Positions 1 to 10,141 of a DNA stretch of 64,000 nucleotides are shown piece by piece; position 1 is the stretch's first letter; each line of letters begins with the position of its first letter. Source of the DNA: Liolophura sinensis. Its lineage: Eukaryota > Mollusca > Polyplacophora > Chitonida > Chitonidae. The notes under the pieces are model-generated. The model ran no database searches. It was not told the DNA's origin and worked only from the letters and a program-made list of their open reading frames with translations. The stretch spans positions 26,997,080 to 27,061,079 of the forward strand of contig NC_088302.1 of assembly GCF_032854445.1 (NCBI RefSeq). The letters are read 5' to 3'. Both the position numbers and the translations under genes were made by a program.

Positions 1-166
1 TGATAATCCACACTGGTTTTTCGGATCCCTTCCCACTTGTGGCCAATCGACAAAAATAACCAGGATCTTGTTTGCGTTTTTCTTCTCCCCAGACAATCAT
101 GTCAGCACGATATTTCTCCTTGTACGATGATGCATCCAGTAGTTTTTGAAAGTCCAAGTCACGATC
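1..166 (-). CDS. PMVK: PMVK coding exon 3 (runs off the left edge)
   Basis: The acceptor is TTGTTGTAG|GATCGT on the minus strand. It gives 55 codons plus one base before the window edge. The translation contains [16 protein letters not shown], then [18 protein letters not shown], then PVWII, matching the family order. The donor is not visible because the exon continues off the left edge or ends there. Confidence 0.92.
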
Positions 167-3100
167 CTACAACAAAATAAATCACATTTCAGTCCATGTG
201 CTGTTCATTAAGCCCACTTTACATCATTGCCACCACCTCAACACTCGACAAGATTGATCCTTGGAAGAGCTATATGTATTTAGCACACTTTCATAAACAA
301 AACTGTTTTAAGTGTTGGCTAGAATCATGTTGCATGATAAACAGAATGCATGCGTATAATGTAGTATTCGAAATGTGTGTATGTACAGTGTGTGTATATG
401 TATTAACAAAATATGAGGCAGAATTTTTGAGATTTCTGACGTGACTTCCTGTCTCATCACAGTGACCCCAGTGACCTTGGCATTGTTAAAGATTCTGTAC
501 AAACTTTGCTAGAGGTGGCAGTGATGTAAAGCAAACGTAGAGAGTGGTGCATATGCTGCAAAAATTATACAAAAAAAAATAGTACGGACTATTTCATAGC
601 AAAAGACATTCTAGGAAGTCATGAACAAGACTAAAATCATGCCTTGAAAACAACAGACTTCTGCAACAAGTCATTAGTAATTTTAAAAAATGTCAAAACC
701 AAACTACGTCTATGACAATCCGCAGTTCTATAACTTTTAAAGAAAGGAGGGATTTGCTGGCTATAGCCTGGGGAGGTTTAAAAGCGGAATTTCGAGTTTG
801 ATTTCTTTTATCAGCTAAAGCAAAAAAAAAACTATTGTATCACCTGTCAAAAATGTTAGGCAACTATTTTTGATAAAAATTTCCATAACATAATAATCTC
901 GCACAAGTAACATAATAATCTCGCACAAGTTTCACAAAATGCAATTTAGAATAGATAAGCGATGGAGAAAACCTAGGAACTGAATGTTTGTGCGCTTATA
1001 AGAAGTTTCTAAAAATAAGAGGTGTAATTTGTGCTTGTCGAACAAGGTACGAACGAATGATTATGGCTTAACGCCACATCGGTGAACTGTTTTGTACACA
1101 AATCTAACCAACACTAGATTTTTGTAATGGATTTGATTATAGGTCAGATTAGTTCTGCACAAGGACACCAGTCGTGAGGCTAAACCTAATCCCTGGTGCT
1201 CAGCATTAAGGGTATAGTACAAGGACTGGCTGATTCGCATCAGTATGTCAGTATTATGGCTCGGGTCGGGCCAGTTACTTGCCTTCGGTAAAGCAGTACT
1301 AGATAAAAGGAATGGTGGAAATCCGTCCTGCTACACGTACAAGCACTCTAAGGACTCCTTCGTCGTCATATGATTGAAGGGGGGGGGGGGGGTATAAATG
1401 CCTTTAAAGTACAGTTCTAAAGGCCGAAGCACTTAGTCCGCATTTAAATCCAGTAGCCTGCCGTGATCCAAAGCAATGTGGCCAATTGCACAAAGTAACA
1501 CTCAAAGTACGCCATTTTTCATGTCAAAACGCCTCATGAGAAAAAGTTCTTCAGTATTAAACTTGCCAAAAGTAGATGGTTTCCTTAAAGGCAAAGAGGA
1601 CTCCAATGTGAAGTACATGTCACATGAAACACTACTAAGCACTGTCCACAAAAAATAGTTAAATTTTCTTTTTTACAATTGTTTCAACGAAGTAAAATGC
1701 AACTGAAACTTTGGATTCTGCAATCTGACTATAATGGAGCCGTTGACGTCAGATCAGGTCTGTGTCACTAAAAGCACACAAACTGGTCAATTTCATCATT
1801 CAATATTCATTATACATATAGATCTATTAATGCATTCACCGCATGGACCTTAAAACGAACTATTTCAACCAAAACATATGAAAGTGATATTACTGATATG
1901 TTTTGAGGCACTGCAGACTACGGCAGAATCTGTTTTTCTAGATAGCATCTAATGGTCTTTAATCTGATATATATTTGATTTTAGTGTTTTCTGTGCCTTT
2001 AAGGTACTGTAACTACAGTACTTGTAATTTGCTCCCACTGTAGCAGTCAACCAGTCTTGTTTCCTGGTTCTTTAAACCAGTGCTGAATGCCAAGTAAGTA
2101 CCATTTTTACGTCTTTGGTATGACCCAACCTTGGTTTGATCGCAGGGCTCACTACTTCGAAGTGGACACTCAAACAACAAATCCACCGAAGCGGACACTC
2201 AAACAATAAGCCCACCAAATCGGACACTCAAACAATAAGCCCACCGAAGGGGTCACTCACATGAATATCACATCACAGATATAGTATAAAGTGAATAATC
2301 CTGATGATGTCATCATCGTATCTTAGGTTACACTGTACTAATTTTCATTCACTATGATGATAAATTATAAACGATATCACACCAATCAGTAATGATACAT
2401 CATGTCATCCCCTGATGTCAATTCAGCAATGATATCAGCTGACTGATAATACCAGGTCTCATGATATCAGGCCACCAATTATTACATGTTCCTAACATAA
2501 CTAATGGTATCAGGTGATTGACAATATTCCATCACAAAATAATTAATGATATCTTTAATTAGGCTCAATGAATGTACTAATGATGTCAAATCATAGATAA
2601 GAGAAGAATAATCAGATCTTACCTTTGCATACTGCTCCTTAAGAGGCCCTGAAAGCCTCAGAATGGCACATCTCTCATCTTTTAGTCTACAATTACAAGC
2701 AGATATACGTCTTTATCAGCTTCTAATTTAGTAACCACTCTAATTTCCCAGAATAATGACAAGCAAGAAATAGGCACTTAGTGAATTCCTCTGGAGATGT
2801 ACATTTTAGTAGCATATCACACTGTCTGGTGTATTGACTGCTTTTATCAGTCATCATGAAGAAAACATTTTCATTTTATCCCTGTCTGATTTATCATCCA
2901 TACATAACCCCCAATGATTAGTTCTTACCACTCTGCACCTTCGGTATACGCAAATTAAATTCATACTGCATAGCTGCGCTTGCGATTCGGAAGGCTACTT
3001 CAAAACCAATCGTTAACAGTGGATATAGTCTAAACTTCGCTCTTTTATATCTGTCATAGCGCACAAATAGTCATGGGTTGCTTCCCTTGGATTCATCCTG

Positions 3101-4713
3101 TTAAGAAGCATTGTAAAATTTCGGAAAACAGTCGATTACTAACTTTTCCCGCCTGTTCAGTCACTCCTTTAAAATGCTTGGGGTCCTAGAGCATCCGACT
3201 GCTAAAGTTCCGAGCTCTTGATTATCCAGAGATAAATATCCATCCATATTTTTAGAGTCTTAGAGTATTAAAAATGACCTAACAGTAAGGGTCAGTGTGC
3301 TTCCAGGGTCTACATGGACTCTGGGCCTTTAAATGTGCTCAGATAGACTTTCAAAGTATACCAGTCCCCCAAATTTGTTTTAACCATGACACTTTTATGT
3401 GGTCTGTGGTTTTCCTCAGGCATTACTCTAGTTCTTTTGGTACAGATACTACATGTAGCAGTGCTAAAAGCAGACTATTACATTTCTTCCCAGCCTTTTG
3501 GAACAGTAAAGATATGAGTATGTTGTTCATTAGATGTACTAACCATGTGAGAAAAAAGAAACTATAAATATTCCTGCAGCAGCTACATGTACATTGGCTA
3601 AAAAAAAGCAGGCCAGTTGTCCCAAAACTTTCATTGGGTGTCCCAAAACTTTGACTAGCTGTCCACAATCTATGCAAACAACCACCGTCATTCAACTGTA
3701 ATGTTTTAGAGTAGCCTCCCAGCCAGTCCGTTTATTTGATGTTTTCCACACAATACTAGTATACTGACATTTATATAAAGGCAGTCTGATCGGTATTGCA
3801 TAAAAATACAGTATAGCACTTTAAATAGACCGTTCAGTGGTAGAGAAATATTACAGTTTGGTTCCAACATAACGGAAAGAGTTGGAAGAGGGACTTTTGT
3901 CCACAATGTTTGCTCCATAGACCTTTAACATGTTTTAGTATATATATATACCAAGGGAAGCTCTCAGGAGGCAAAAAAATATTAGGCCTACCTTACATAA
4001 AAGCAAATTAAATTCCTCAAAATGGCTGAGAACGCATCTCTGGCCATCTAAGAGAGAACTATTGCGGCCTAGTGTCTGAAAATATATTTATTTTGTGAAT
4101 TTGTGTGGTTGTCATGGATCATTTTTGGTTCGGCAAGACTCAAAACAGTTTTGTTGAATATGGGGACCATTCTGTTAACCTCCATTTACGCAAGCTTAGA
4201 TTTAATGCGCATGTGAAGATGCAGTAAATGTGACTTACTGCCGATCCGACAAATTATCTAGAAGCAGTTATTCCCTGTAACTCTCCCAACACTTCGTGTT
4301 AATCGATACAGAGAGATCCTTTCTTTTAGTAACCTCCCCGTAGCCTTTACCTTCCTACCTATAGCATATAAACACACACACCTCTCTGTAGCCCTTAAGT
4401 GTAACTCCAGATAAGTGAGACTTCCTACCCGCGACTCGAAGCTGTGATATTCCTACATGTAGGCCGGCCTATCTCTCAAAAAAAAAAAAACATGTCGCGA
4501 ATTTCAGTGTTACGAAGAATGTTGGAATTTTAAAAAATTCAGAGTTCATCTAGGTGGACGATTAGAACATGGATACCTTTGTAACGTAAGATAAACAGTT
4601 CACCTATTTCGCAGGAGATCTGTGATAAAATCTTTTCCCGTCTTCCTTTTTCCGCTGAACACAAAAATCACTTGTGGCTTTTTGGCACCGGTCGAAATAC
4701 ATGAGCTTGTCAT
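1..4713 (-). CDS. PMVK: Phosphomevalonate kinase, 5' part (three exons, continues beyond the window)
   Basis: PMVK phosphorylates mevalonate 5-phosphate to the diphosphate in the mevalonate pathway that feeds isoprenoid and sterol synthesis. Exons 4713-4604, 2686-2623 and 166-1 join in frame with GT-AG borders (phase 2, then phase 0) and encode 36, 1 (split Arg), 21 and 55 residues, so about 113 residues of a family usually near 190 long. Visible family marks are the P-loop-like GKRKTGKD after a hydrophobic strand (VIFVFS), then [27 protein letters not shown] and [19 protein letters not shown]. Each has a close counterpart in the animal enzyme in the same order. The start at 4713 was chosen because it puts the P-loop about 20 residues from the N terminus, as in other animals. 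The open frame continues upstream to an ATG at 4893, so a 60-residue extension cannot be excluded. The last third lies outside the window. Confidence 0.93.
887..930. repeat. 22-bp unit in perfect tandem duplication
   Basis: AACATAATAATCTCGCACAA plus GT occurs twice back to back (887-908 and 909-930) with no mismatch, a recent slippage-type duplication inside the PMVK intron. Confidence 0.9.
1188..1377 (+). mobile_element. Decayed SINE body (same family as 38095-38460)
   Basis: Shares a long ordered set of words with the SINE at 38095-38460 read on the minus strand: CAGCATTAAGGG, TATAGT, ATCAGTAT, TATGGCTCGGG, ACTTGCCTTCGGTAA, GGTGGAAAT, TCCTTCGTCGTCATATGA. The tRNA-like head is not recognisable and the 3' end breaks into a G run, so this is a 5'-truncated old copy with many substitutions. 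Confidence 0.8.
1379..1392. repeat. Poly-G run
   Basis: Fourteen consecutive G at the 3' end of the SINE fragment. It is simple sequence and its length is likely unstable. Confidence 0.9.
2160..2257. repeat. 29-bp minisatellite, about 3.3 copies
   Basis: Units begin at 2160, 2189 and 2218, with a partial unit at 2247. The core is CGGACACTCAAACAATAAG followed by CCCACC. The copies differ by a few bases each. It lies in PMVK intron 2. Confidence 0.85.
2623..2686 (-). CDS. PMVK: PMVK coding exon 2
   Basis: A 64-bp exon too short for ORF calling. The acceptor is ATTGTAG|A and the donor GCAAAG|GTAAGA on the minus strand. It encodes 21 residues plus one base, containing [16 protein letters not shown], the most conserved block of the N-terminal half of animal phosphomevalonate kinases. 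Splice phases agree with both neighbours. Confidence 0.92.
2687..4603 (-). other. PMVK intron 1, no recognised features
   Basis: A 1.9-kb intron bounded by GTGAAC and ATTGTAG on the minus strand. Apart from short simple repeats (a TA run near 3940, an A run near 4480) I see no element or coding signal. Short open frames on both strands show no family resemblance. Confidence 0.8.
4604..4713 (-). CDS. PMVK: PMVK coding exon 1 (P-loop exon)
   Basis: Encodes the start codon (CAT on plus at 4711-4713), a hydrophobic strand and the nucleotide-binding loop GKRKTGKD. The donor on the minus strand is AATAG|GTGAAC, leaving two bases of an Arg codon that the first base of the next exon completes. Reading on without splicing meets TGA at once, which supports the donor. 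Confidence 0.9.
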
Positions 4714-5072
4714 CTTGCGCGTCTTGCTTTCGCTACAAGTGTGACATGTGGTGACGATCATAGCCTCGTGCAGCAGAGTTGATCTGGCGTGGGTTGCTAC
4801 AGCATGTGGTCTGAGCGTGAGCTCCGCATGGGAGGTAGTGGGAAACAGGCTTGCTTTATCTAACAAACATCTGATGCGAAAAATTCTTAGCAATATATAA
4901 TGTCATGTTATTTGTTTGTTCTAGATGAGTACAGTGTTACGGTGTTGGTACAGATTTATGACGAAATTGGCAAAATACGATGACTTAATAGTTGGCCGGT
5001 ATGATCTTCGTAAATTGTTGCGAGCCTTATTACACACATTTCGATGACGTTTTCCGCCTTGACTCGGCGCAC
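4714..5072. promoter_or_regulatory. Putative shared upstream region of PMVK (minus) and candidate micro-gene (plus)
   Basis: These 359 bp separate the PMVK start codon from the ATG of the plus-strand candidate gene. If the candidate is real, this would be a divergent promoter. It has locally raised GC near both ends but no TATA box I can defend. The call rests on spacing only. Confidence 0.35.
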
Positions 5073-5759
5073 ATGTCGCTGTCAGTAGGTGAGAAATATC
5101 TTTGTAAACCGAAGGTGATAAATTGTGCGATTAGACATCACCCACTTCATCTTGTATATTTCTGAAACTGATCTGACATTAATGTATTCGTGATGTTATG
5201 TCTGATTTGGTAACTTTTGCTGGTGTTTAAAAATGGTCATAATGGAAAATTTCATGTACAACAACAACAAAAGTGTAGAAGACCGGTCGATTACACAGGC
5301 ACTTGTATCGGTTCCAGCCATGGTACTATATTTGAGCAGTTGTAAAGACTAGCGTAACCCTATTGTTAGTCATTTAGCTCCTTCTCCGATGTCCATTGTG
5401 AAAAGCTGCTTCTTCAACGAATTGACGTCACCTTATCAGGTGACACCATCCTCCAGTTTAAACTTCGGGTGTCGGTCAAAACCTCGAACAGCCAAAACGT
5501 CGAAGTCTTAATGTCGAATAACTAGGGTCAAAAAGTTGAATAGTAAATACCAATATTGGCCAAGTTAGTGTGTATGCCTGTATGTATATACACTATGCAT
5601 AAGTCAGTATAATCAAAATCATATCTTTTCTCCTACACAGCTGAAGAATTTGTGAAAAGACCAGTTGCTAGGCCGGCCGCTCGAAAGATGTGGAAACCAA
5701 GGCGTGTTCTGCCAGGTCCAATTATATCGACTGATTTGGGTTGTGTGATCTGTACTTGA
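5073..5759 (+). CDS. Candidate two-exon micro-gene, 44 residues, unknown function
   Basis: Exon 5073-5088 (ATG, five codons plus one base) ends at CAGTAG|GTGAGA. Exon 5641-5759 follows a good acceptor (CTTTTCTCCTACACAG) and continues in matching phase for 38 residues to TGA. AATAAA follows the stop at 5762-5767. The predicted peptide is basic in the middle (FVKRPVARPAARKMWKPRR) and ends with LGCVICT. I recognise no family. Points in favour are agreeing splice phases, a strong donor and acceptor, a poly(A) signal, and a divergent start about 360 bp from PMVK. Points against are small size, and that the second exon is the spacer of a long inverted repeat, so its exon-like borders could belong to a mobile element. 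An ATG at 5044, in another frame, reaches a stop at 5088. Confidence 0.35.
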
Positions 5760-5950
5760 AAAATAAAACTTGTGTTACTGTGTAAGCTGAAAAGATACGA
5801 TTTTGATTACACTGATTTATCCATGCATACTGTATATGTACACAGGCATACCCACTAACTTCTCCAGTGTTGGTATTTACTGTTCAACAGTTTGACCCTA
5901 GGTATTCAACGTTTTGACTTCAACGTTTTGGCTGTTCGATGTCTTGACTG
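5473..5950. mobile_element. Long inverted-repeat (foldback/MITE-like) element
   Basis: Left arm 5473-5640 and right arm 5779-5950 are imperfect reverse complements along about 170 bp. Shared words include CGAACAGCCAAAACGT, CTAGGGTCAAA, AGTAAATACCAA, GTATGCCTGT and AATCAAAATC. The 138-bp spacer (5641-5778) is the candidate terminal exon described above. No transposase frame and no clear target duplication were seen. Confidence 0.8.
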
Positions 5951-6148
5951 TAGTTCTAAAATTAGTTTTACACGCATCTGTTCTTTATGATGTTGTGCGA
6001 GTCAAACACAGCCAATTCATAGTTTGAAGTGATGTCGTAAGCTGCACTGGCCCAGTCATCAGCACGCTCTTTAGTCACCTGATGAGTTCTGGAGGTAAAA
6101 ACAAACCGAATTTAACCCAGGCGAGATAGACTTTGAATTATCCTCACA

Positions 6149-6752
6149 TGGCTATTTCAGCTCCTCTCTTTATTCCGGGATGGTGGAGTATTATAGCCAC
6201 AGCAGCAAGCAATGGTAAAAAAGACGTTGTTTCACGCCTTGTCCGATAAGTCCTTTCTAAACGATATCTGCAGTTGAAAACAGGTGTCAACTGTGGCTTT
6301 TACCTTTCAGCTTGCCCCCACCCACAACATCCAAGGTATATTTCACTCGGTAATGGCACAGTGGCTACGGAAAATCATGAGACAGTAATTGCTGAAACAG
6401 CAGCCATTTTGCCTTCACCACAGTTATGGGTCTTAGAAAAGTTGTCATTCTTGGATGACACATGCGCATTAACCATTAAAAGACAAGCTTAAAGGGTACT
6501 TGTTTTGAAATACATGTAGGTTGCCGTGTGTAAGGGCTGGTGTGTCAATACTGAGCAGAATATACTTCGGATGTTGCGTGTGAGGGCCAGCTGAGAGATC
6601 AGAGCCACAGGCCACACCTGTTTTGGACTGAAGACATCGTTTAGAAAGGACTTAGCGGACATGGCGTGAAACGGTGTATGGTTTACCACTGGTTGCTCCA
6701 GTGGCTATTATACTCAGCCAGCCCAGTGTAAAGAGAGGAGTTCAAATAGCCA
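6149..6752. mobile_element. Second long inverted-repeat element
   Basis: Left arm about 6149-6370 pairs with right arm about 6519-6752. Matched words, with the right arm read as reverse complement, include TGGCTATTT, CTCCTCTCTTTA, TATAATAGCCAC or its near form, AAGTCCTTTCTAAACGAT, CAAAACAGGTGT and CACAACATCC/ACGCAACATCC. The spacer of about 150 bp has no coding signal. Arms over 200 bp with indels indicate an old foldback insertion or two inverted copies of one repeat. Confidence 0.8.
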
Positions 6753-7642
6753 CCTTTAACAAGATTTCAGCAGAAATGATGAAAAATATAGCTTTTACAG
6801 AAAGATTTTTTTCTGGAAAAGTAATCAGAATGTGCCTTACCTTTTAGTATCACAGTTTCATTGTCATGTAGCTCTTTAAACTTCAGAAATCAACAAAAAC
6901 TAGCATTTTGCCCATTTAGCTCCAGGTTATATATTACCTCCTGGTCCTTGCGAACAACACAGATGCTCAAAGGTATGAATACTAAGTTTGTCAGAAATAT
7001 CCCCAATGTAGACAGAATCCACCAAAACTTTAACATATAGATTGATGATTTATCTGAACACAGTGCTCTTCTTTTCTATCTACTCAATCCCATAATATAA
7101 CCTACATCTGCCGCACGCTAGTCAGAAAAACCCTGTTTATTGTAGCCCAATAATTAAAGACTGAAAATAATCGTTATCCAACAGTGAATATATGAGGGGA
7201 AAAAATAAGAAAATTTGTTTAGAGGTTTTTTTTTTTATGTTCGATTCTTGTATATGCAAAGAGGGTGCATATCAAGCTAACTGAAAAGCAGATAACATAG
7301 ATAGCAATATCTTGAATTTCTCAACATTTCCCAATCAATAAAAATCTTAAATATCTCTGTTTATTCATTTTTTTGTTTGTACATTTTATAGCAAAGCATA
7401 CTTTCAAGATGATGTGACATTTGATAAATACCGTAGTCTAATGGTACCAAGTGCAGATCAGGGGTTTGATCAGGGGCTGCAAAATGGTTGCCAGTAGGGT
7501 GGTGGAAATGTTTTAAGATGGTGAACCTGAATTAAATTCACATGGTTATTTGCATATTACTATGCTCTGTAAATATTTCTTACTGTATACATAGTCGATG
7601 TTTATTTTATTGAAGCTTGCACGGGGGCGCTTATGCGTGTCT
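6753..7642. other. Intergenic, nothing recognised
   Basis: AT-rich non-coding DNA between the inverted repeat and the next SINE. I find no splice-consistent frame, RNA gene or repeat. Confidence 0.7.
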
Positions 7643-7770
7643 GTACGTGGGAAGGTCTATCAGCAACCTACAGATGGTCGCTGGTTCCCACCGGTTTCCT
7701 CCCACCATAATTCTGGCCGCTGTCATATAGGTGAAATACTCTTGAGTATGGTGTAAAACACCAATCAAAT
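7643..7770 (+). mobile_element. 5'-truncated tRNA-derived SINE (family 1)
   Basis: Reads TACGTGGGAAGGTC through GGTTTCCTCCCACCATAAT to CTTGAGTATGGTGTAAAACA and CCAATCAAAT, which is the 3' half of SINE family 1. The tRNA-like head is absent. The strand follows the Pol III direction inferred from copies with heads. Confidence 0.85.
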
Positions 7771-9045
7771 ATATACATGTAAATATTGCTACATGTGTTG
7801 TTGTTTTTGTATTTCACAAAAAATGCTGGAACTCCGAAAAGATACTCAACCACACAAATTTGTAGATCACATTTAATAAGCTGTGTTATTGTACATTATA
7901 TATGACTAACACCCATAAATTAAGAACAACTACACATACTAATTTATGGTGTACAAACTGGGTTGATAATATCCGAATACATTGTATTTTATTCCATTAG
8001 ATGAGTTGACCACCTACCCACTGCACTGACCCAGATCTCCAAAAAGGTGCACAGGGTGCCTTAAATAATGAAGTGATAGCTGTGATGGTATTATATTGAG
8101 CATGGGCACAAATTAGTCAATTTATCAATAATGCTACAAAATGCACCTGATGAAGTCTACCTTTATTTTTATCATTAAGACATAACTAATGGCCAGGTCA
8201 GAATCCTGAAAAGACTCCCTCATTTCACCAGGGTAACATTTGTATTTAGACCACACAAGGGAAAAGTAAGAACTTCGCATGAGTTCATGTAATGGTTATT
8301 CCCGTAGATGGTTTGAGGTTCTAGTGTTACCGGCCTGACAAACTTATGTTACTTCAGCACATACAGTAGATGATCTAAAATTTCACCAAGGACTATGTTG
8401 CATATTTTGGGGGCGGGGGAGGGGATTTAGGTGACTATTTTCAAACTGGACTTTCTTTAAGTGAAAGACAGCACCTGACTAATGTTCATGTCTACTGAAA
8501 GACTACCATTCAAAGTATAATAATTTGGCAATAAATATTTTTTTTATTTTTTTCCTTAACCCAGTTTAGTGACATGTCATTCTTGACACAGCTTCAGCAC
8601 ATGTCCTTTATCGACAGCAAGGTGACGTCACATCTGAAGGTTTTTTTAAGTATTGTGGTCAAAGCAGTAGCCTATGAGAGATAAAAGTTTTGGACTTCAG
8701 TGATGAAGGTCCAAGTGATAAAGAGCTTTCTCAGAAATTGGATACTCTGGAAGGATATTTCTACCACTGCTTGAACTGTTGATACAGTAAGACTGCTGTA
8801 TCATATACAGTTCAAATAGCCTGTAGATGCATGACCAAGGTATTCCTGGTTCACGTCCTAGCTTCCAGAGGGGTTGTGCTGACTTTTGAGGATTTTGACC
8901 CAGGGTCTGTTAAATGTTTACAAAATTACAATAGGATTGTTGTACGTTACTTCACGTAACTAAATCGTTGTAAATGATTTCAAAATGGTGTCTTGTTTAG
9001 TAGTTCTTTGTTATCATTTGTCACTTCATGGCGTGAATGGGTAAA
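7771..9045. other. Intergenic, nothing recognised
   Basis: About 1.3 kb with only simple-sequence tracts (a G-rich run near 8410, a T-rich run near 8538). No gene or element could be supported. Confidence 0.7.
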
Positions 9046-9308
9046 TTTATTTATTTATTATTTTATTGGTGTTTTACGCCGTACTCAAGAATATTTCAAT
9101 TATACGACGGTGGCCAGCATTATGGTGCGAGGAAACCAATCAAAGACCGAGGGAAGCCCACAGCCATCTGCAGGTTGCTGACCGACCTTCCCACATGTGG
9201 CCGGAGAGGAAGCCAGCATGAGCTGGACTTGAACTCACAGCGACCGCATGGGTGAGAGGCTCCTGGGTCATTACGCTACGCTAGTGCACTAACCCACTAA
9301 CCCCCTGA
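9046..9308 (-). mobile_element. Near full-length SINE (family 1)
   Basis: On plus it starts with a TTTA-rich tail, then TTGGTGTTTTACGCCGTACT and CAAGAATATTTCAATTATAC, then the body, and ends in a decayed tRNA-like head near 9308. The B box reads as the reverse of GAGTTCAAGTCC (GGACTTGAACTC on plus). Transcription would run on the minus strand. Confidence 0.9.
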
Positions 9309-9716
9309 GTGGGTAAAGGCTACGTCACAGCGTTTCCCGCATCATGTGATAGCAGCGTGTTTGATTGAATAATATTCTCAAGATACCTGCTTGGATTCAC
9401 ACCGGCCGTTTGTACAGTGTTGTCATTTTGTTCTACATGATATTCTGTGAAATTTCATTAAAATGATAATGTATGATACTTTTTAGAATGCTTGAGCATG
9501 CTGCTTTGGATTGAAGTAAGTGTTAGCCAGGTGCTGTCTTGACCTTTAAAAGAAAATTGTATTGTGCGCCGTTTGTAATAAAGGGATTGTTGCAATGTTA
9601 ATTAGGCCTATACATGTTAAGTTACATGTAGCCAGATTTTGGTTAAACAGTACCGGTATCAGTAAAATGATGCTGGACGGGAAAGACTTCTGTACCTGTC
9701 AACAAATGTGAAGGTA

Positions 9717-9877
9717 ATTATTTTATTTATTTGATTGGTGTTTTAAGCCATACTCAAGAATATTTCGCTTATATGACGGCGGCCAGCATTATGGTGGGTG
9801 GAAATCGGGCTGAGCCAGAGGGAAACCCATGACCATCCGCAGGTTGCTGGCAGACCTTCCCACGTACGGCCGGAGAG
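9717..9877 (-). mobile_element. SINE (family 1), head missing
   Basis: The tail and body (TTGATTGGTGTTTTAAGCCA, GGCGGCCAGCATTATGGTGG, CGTACGGCCGGAGAG) are present and the sequence stops before the tRNA-like part. It lies about 265 bp upstream of the TRMT1 start codon. Confidence 0.88.
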
Positions 9878-9958
9878 TAAATGTTCATGTGAAATGTTAA
9901 ATTTGTATGTACATGTTTATGTATACACTAACTTTTCTCATGTTTTTTTCTTTGGTAG

Positions 9959-10141
9959 CTCATCTTGATGTGGATATGGAGATACATGTATGCCATACCT
10001 TCTGCTGATGTTCCTATGCTTTTGTGGAAATGTTGCAGTAAAGTACCCGTAGGAGCAGATAACAGTTTTAGCTACTGGTAACCTTGTACATGTACCTGTT
10101 CATTCCCAGAATGATTTGTTAGAAGTAGTCACTATTTTCCA
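9959..10141 (+). promoter_or_regulatory. TRMT1 5' leader with possible upstream splice acceptor and tiny uORF
   Basis: A pyrimidine tract ending TTTTTTTCTTTGGTAG (to 9958) looks like an acceptor, so the coding exon may be preceded by a non-coding exon. A four-codon uORF (ATG 10111, TAG 10120-10122) and an in-frame stop (TGA 10112-10114) precede the TRMT1 ATG. This fixes 10142 as the first usable start in this exon. Confidence 0.4.

Larger units (their letters stand above)
167..2622 (-). other. PMVK intron 2
   Basis: A 2.46-kb intron, AT-rich, with no coding signal I could support. It holds a 22-bp tandem duplication (887-930), a decayed SINE (1188-1377) next to a 14-G run, and a 29-bp minisatellite (2160-2257). 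From about 2260 to 2600 it has many short ATGATATCA-like words without clear periodicity. Confidence 0.85.

Noticed and set aside
5044-5088. Upstream ATG in the candidate micro-gene exon as the true start
   Set aside because: Its frame reads 14 codons and then hits TAG right at the donor. It does not join the second exon in an open frame.
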